Part shown: positions 60,752 to 64,000 of the stretch, piece by piece | Numbering within the stretch: the stretch's first letter is position 1 | Layout of the letters: every line of letters begins with the position of its first letter | NCBI RefSeq assembly: GCF_030817075.1 | Contig: NZ_JAUSYU010000001.1 | Coordinates: 992,001 to 1,056,000, forward strand | Length of the DNA stretch: 64,000 nt | From: Arthrobacter sp. V1I9 | GTDB taxonomy: Bacteria; Actinomycetota; Actinomycetes; Actinomycetales; Micrococcaceae | Reading direction: 5' to 3' | Notes under the pieces: generated by a model | Database searches by the model: none | What the model was told of the DNA's origin: nothing | Seen by the model: the letters and a program-made list of their open reading frames with translations, nothing else | Position numbers and translations under genes: made by a program

Positions 60752-61654
60752 CTAAAGGTTCCCTGCGAAACTAGCCATCACATTGATGACAGCCGGGCCG
60801 ATGATCACGATAAAGAGCACGGGCAGGATGCAGAACATCAGCGGGAACAGCACCTTGATGGGCAGTTTCATGGCTTTCTCCTCAGCCCGCTGCCGACGCT
60901 TCACACGCATCTGCTTTGCCTGGATCCGGAGAACGCCGGCGATGGCGACGCCGTAGACATCGGCCTGGACCACTGCCCGAACGAATGTCCGGAGGTCCGG
61001 TACGTCCGTCCGCGAGGCCAAAGCCAGGTACGCGTCCCGGCGGCTCCTGCCAACTTGCATGTCCTGGAGAGTACGTGTCAGTTCGAAGGCCAGCGGTCCC
61101 TTCCCGTTTTGTGCGGCCCGGGCCATCGCTGATTCGAATCCGAGGCCGGCTTCCACGGAGATGAGCATCTGGTCCAGCGTGTTGGGCAGTTCCAGTTCCA
61201 TGGCTTTCTGCCGTTCCGCGCCGCGCCCGTGGATCAGGATGTCTGGGATGAAGTAGGCCAAAGCAGCTGCAAGCGCCACGAACGTTACTGCAGGTGCTGT
61301 CAGGTTCTTGCTGATCATCAGGATGCCCAGGATGCAGGCGATAAGCGCGAGGGCAGGTTTGGCGATCAACAGCCTGTCGAGGGGCAGCTGCGCCGGCCGG
61401 CCTGCGCGGGCAAGCAGCCCGTCGAGCCAGGCCGCGTAGCGGCTGGGGGTGAGGCGCAAGCCAAGGTCGGATGGACCGGTTGCGTCCGTCCGCGGTGTCT
61501 GCGAACCGTCAAGGCCAGCACCGCCGAAACGACCCCGGCTAAGGTTCGACTGGACCGCCGCAAACCCACGCCGGTCTACGGCAACGAGCACCCAGGCCAT
61601 AAAGCCAATGGGAAGAACGATCAGACCAATAAAAAGCCACGCCATGGGTGTCAT
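60752..61654 (-). CDS. TadC-like pilus platform protein, copy 2
   Basis: A 300-residue T2SSF-domain protein from ATG 61654 behind AGGAGG. N-terminal helix (AWLFIGLIVLPIGFMAWVLV), mid helices (about 100-140) and NTLDQMLISVEAGLGFESAMA, then TDVPDLRTFVRAVVQADVYG, nearly the same as copy 1. The linker after the first helix differs. It ends the first half of the locus; a hairpin follows. Confidence 0.88.
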   Translation of the reverse strand: MTPMAWLFIGLIVLPIGFMAWVLVAVDRRGFAAVQSNLSRGRFGGAGLDGSQTPRTDATGPSDLGLRLTPSRYAAWLDGLLARAGRPAQLPLDRLLIAKPALALIACILGILMISKNLTAPAVTFVALAAALAYFIPDILIHGRGAERQKAMELELPNTLDQMLISVEAGLGFESAMARAAQNGKGPLAFELTRTLQDMQVGRSRRDAYLALASRTDVPDLRTFVRAVVQADVYGVAIAGVLRIQAKQMRVKRRQRAEEKAMKLPIKVLFPLMFCILPVLFIVIIGPAVINVMASFAGNL

Positions 61655-61663
61655 GGTCGCCTC

Positions 61664-62611
61664 CTAGAACTTGATCTTGACGACACGGCTAAGCCAGAAG
61701 GATCCGACTGCCAAAAGGACCAGCGCCACTCCGAGTAAGACCCATCCGATGACAGAGGTATAGAGAGTGGAAATGTAGGCGCTACCTGCTACCGACATGT
61801 ACAGGAACATGCCCACGGGCAAGGCGATCAGGACATAGGCAGAAAGGCGGCCTTCTGCGCTGAGCGCCTTGACTTGACCCTTGATCTGGCTTCGCTCCCG
61901 GATGGTCTCACCAACCTGGTCCAGGACCTCGGCAAGGTCTCCGCCAACCTCCCGGTGAATCTCGATGGCCTGCCCGATCCAACTGAAGTCCTCGCTCCGC
62001 ATGCGGACCGCAGCATCCTGCATGGACTCCTGCAGGTCACGACCCAGCCGGGACTCGTTCACGAGCCGCGCGAATTCCTCGGAAGTAGGCGCATCGGCTT
62101 CCTGGGCGACCGCATCCACGCAGCGCATCAGGCTGTGCCCCGCACGGAGGCCCCCGGCCAGCATCTGTAAGGTGTCGCCGAGTTGGACGTCGAACCGGGT
62201 CCGCCGGCGACCTGAAAGGACGTTGAGGGTCAGCCTTGCCACCAACGGAGTGGCTGCAGACAATAGGAGCGCGGCCAGGAAGCCATACAAAATGAAGCCT
62301 ATGACTCCGGCTGTAACAGCGATGCAGGCCACCAGAAGGATGAAGTCGGCCTGGCGCATCTTGAGGCCGGCCTGTTCCAGGGAAGCCCTGCTGCCGAACG
62401 CAGCATTCCGGCTGACGTTTCGTTCCAGGTAGGCGGTGGCGGAATCCGTGGCGCGCGTGAGGAGGGACGGACCCGCCACCACCCCTGGCCGGCGCCGGGA
62501 TAACGCGATCTGTCCCGTGCTGCTTCCAAAGGTTATGAGCAGGAGCACCGCGACCGCACCGAAACAGAGGGCAAGTCCGGCCGCCAGGAACAGGGGATGG
62601 GTGACCGTCAC
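61664..62611 (-). CDS. TadB-like pilus platform protein, copy 2
   Basis: A 315-residue T2SSF-domain protein from GTG 62611, overlapping tadA copy 2 by GTGA. Helix at residues about 6-30, mid helices with FILLVACIAVTAGVIGFIL, GDTLQMLAGGLRAGHSLMRCVD and AEVLDQVGETIRERSQIKGQ, and two C-terminal helices. It is clearly a paralogue of copy 1. It lies 9 bp before tadC copy 2. Confidence 0.88.
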   Translation of the reverse strand: MTVTHPLFLAAGLALCFGAVAVLLLITFGSSTGQIALSRRRPGVVAGPSLLTRATDSATAYLERNVSRNAAFGSRASLEQAGLKMRQADFILLVACIAVTAGVIGFILYGFLAALLLSAATPLVARLTLNVLSGRRRTRFDVQLGDTLQMLAGGLRAGHSLMRCVDAVAQEADAPTSEEFARLVNESRLGRDLQESMQDAAVRMRSEDFSWIGQAIEIHREVGGDLAEVLDQVGETIRERSQIKGQVKALSAEGRLSAYVLIALPVGMFLYMSVAGSAYISTLYTSVIGWVLLGVALVLLAVGSFWLSRVVKIKF

Positions 62612-63999
62612 CGGAATCCACCTCCGGTGGGCGCAGCGCCGAATACCGCTGGCGAGATGGGGATGCCGAGTTCAGCGAAATGGTCGACGAACCGGGGGCG
62701 GACCCCTGTTGGTTTCGCCCGACCAAGGAACCTGCCGTCGGCGTCAACCCCCGCGCTGTAGTCAAAAGTGAAGGCATCCTGGAGGGTAACGACGTCGCCC
62801 TCCATTCCCTGCACTTCGGTGACGTGCGTGACGCGGCGGGTCCCGTCGCGAAGCCGGGAGATATGGACGATGACGTTTATGGCCGAGGCAATTTGCTCGC
62901 GGATGGCCCGCAACGGGAGGTCCATGCCTGCCATCAGGACCAGCGTTTCCAAACGTGAAATGGCATCCCTTGGCGAGTTGGCGTGGACTGTAGAAATGGA
63001 GCCGTCGTGGCCCGTGTTCATGGCCTGCAGCATGTCCAGGGACTCACCGCCACGAACTTCGCCGATGACTATACGGTCCGGGCGCATCCGCAACGAGTTC
63101 CGTACCAGATCCCGAATGGTAATCTCGCCCTTGCCTTCGATATTCCGTGGCCTGCTTTCTAGCCGGATCACGTGGTCTTGCTGAAGTTGAAGTTCAACTG
63201 CGTCCTCAATGGTCACGATTCGTTCATCGGACGGCAGGAACGACGAGAGCACATTAAGCATGGTGGTCTTCCCGGTACCGGTGCCTCCGGAAACAATAAT
63301 GTTGAGCCGTGCTCGCACGCATGCCTGCAGGAGTTCGGCCATTTCCGGGGACATAGATCCGAGGGAGATGAGGTTGTTGACTGTGAGCGGTACCTGGCCG
63401 AACTTGCGGATGGTTAATGATGAACCGCTCACGGCCAGGGGCGGAATGATCGCGTTGACGCGCGATCCATCGCTGAGGCGTGCGTCCACCAGCGGCGATG
63501 ACTCGTCAATCCGGCGACCAACTTTGGTAACAATCCGCTCGATCACACGCCGAAGGTGCTCTTCACCGGTAAAGCGGGACCCGGTGAGTGTTAGTTTTCC
63601 CTTACGTTCGACATAGATCCTTTCGGGCCCATTCACCATGATTTCGGTGATGTCGCTGTCGCTGAGGAGCTTCTCAAGGGGACCCAGCCCAAGGACGTCA
63701 TCGATAATCTCCTGCACCAGGCGTCCGCGCTCAGAGAGCGTGAGCGGGATCTCTTCTTCCTCGATGATTTTCCGGAGCTCATCTTTTACGTACTGCTGGA
63801 GTTCTGAATCCTCCAAGGAGCTGTCTGTGATTCGGCTGCCCATCCGCTCGTAAAGTGCCACACCGGCCCGGTCCTTCACGGAAGCCAACGCTTCGTTCGA
63901 CTCATTGCTGTGGTTATGGGCTTCCTGCGAGGCCGTTGGATATCCTGACGGCTCCAGACTCGCCGAAGCCCAAGGGATGGCCGGCGCTTGTGCGCCCGT
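62608..63999 (-). CDS. TadA/CpaF secretion ATPase, copy 2 (5' end outside)
   Basis: The frame is open to the right edge, giving 463 visible residues; the start lies beyond 64000. A TTG at 63888 exists in frame, but codons upstream continue (Ala/Pro/Ser-rich, like the tail of copy 1), so it is probably not the start. The core matches copy 1: GPLEKLLSDSDITEIMVNGP, SPLVDARLSDGSRVNA, Walker A GGTGTGKTTM, ERIVTIEDAVELQLQ and RPDRIVIGEVRGGESLDMLQ. It leads the second TadABC set. Confidence 0.9.
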   Translation of the reverse strand, partial: TGAQAPAIPWASASLEPSGYPTASQEAHNHSNESNEALASVKDRAGVALYERMGSRITDSSLEDSELQQYVKDELRKIIEEEEIPLTLSERGRLVQEIIDDVLGLGPLEKLLSDSDITEIMVNGPERIYVERKGKLTLTGSRFTGEEHLRRVIERIVTKVGRRIDESSPLVDARLSDGSRVNAIIPPLAVSGSSLTIRKFGQVPLTVNNLISLGSMSPEMAELLQACVRARLNIIVSGGTGTGKTTMLNVLSSFLPSDERIVTIEDAVELQLQQDHVIRLESRPRNIEGKGEITIRDLVRNSLRMRPDRIVIGEVRGGESLDMLQAMNTGHDGSISTVHANSPRDAISRLETLVLMAGMDLPLRAIREQIASAINVIVHISRLRDGTRRVTHVTEVQGMEGDVVTLQDAFTFDYSAGVDADGRFLGRAKPTGVRPRFVDHFAELGIPISPAVFGAAPTGGGFR

Positions 64000-64000
64000 C

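Overview
The window is a 64 kb piece of a high-GC Gram-positive chromosome. The proteins, the gene order and the absence of rpsN from the spc cluster point to an actinobacterium of the Micrococcaceae, most likely Arthrobacter or Pseudarthrobacter; this is inference from protein and gene-order resemblance, not a search. Recurrent -10-like TAGACT hexamers and frequent GTG/TTG starts fit that reading.

Layout. 1-8.0 kb: the end of an MFS transporter, a GNAT acetyltransferase, 6-phosphofructokinase, a PspC-centred envelope-stress cluster (two PspC proteins, a small membrane protein, a PspC-fused histidine kinase and its LuxR-type regulator), a mirrored repeat element and an aspartate-type aminotransferase. 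8.2-14.9 kb: tRNA-Trp, secE-nusG-rplK-rplA, two tandem GNAT genes, then rplJ-rplL behind an L10-type leader. 14.9-16.6 kb: a YbaK-type deacylase and a thiolase on the minus strand. 17-29.4 kb: rpoB-rpoC, then rpsL-rpsG-fusA-tuf. 29.5-31.1 kb: a 41-residue membrane peptide and a GH1 beta-glucosidase. 31.5-36.8 kb: the S10 cluster (rpsJ to rpsQ). 36.8-37.6 kb: a gene-free stretch holding a 32-bp-period repeat array between two 82-bp direct repeats. 37.6-44.8 kb: the spc cluster (rplN to secY-adk-map, without rpsN). 44.8-50.2 kb: a second type of mirrored repeat element, a P1 peptidase, infA-rpmJ-rpsM-rpsK-rpoA-rplQ and truA. 50.2-53.4 kb: a divergent histidine kinase/OmpR-type regulator pair and an Hpt-like protein without its histidine. 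53.5-64 kb: a Tad/Flp pilus locus on the minus strand with two TadA-TadB-TadC sets around one pilin/TadE/TadG/CpaB/CpaE set; the second tadA runs off the right edge.

The central 40 kb is core gene-expression machinery: RNA polymerase subunits, NusG, about thirty ribosomal proteins, EF-G, EF-Tu, IF-1, and the protein-export and maturation genes secE, secY, map and adk. The two ends are accessory: envelope-stress signalling on the left, pilus assembly with a nearby two-component system on the right.

The least explained structures are two intergenic elements built the same way: short units at a fixed period (32 bp at 6.6 and 37.1 kb, 19 bp at 44.8 kb) that reverse orientation around a central hairpin. 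No CRISPR array, insertion sequence, prophage or rRNA gene was seen.
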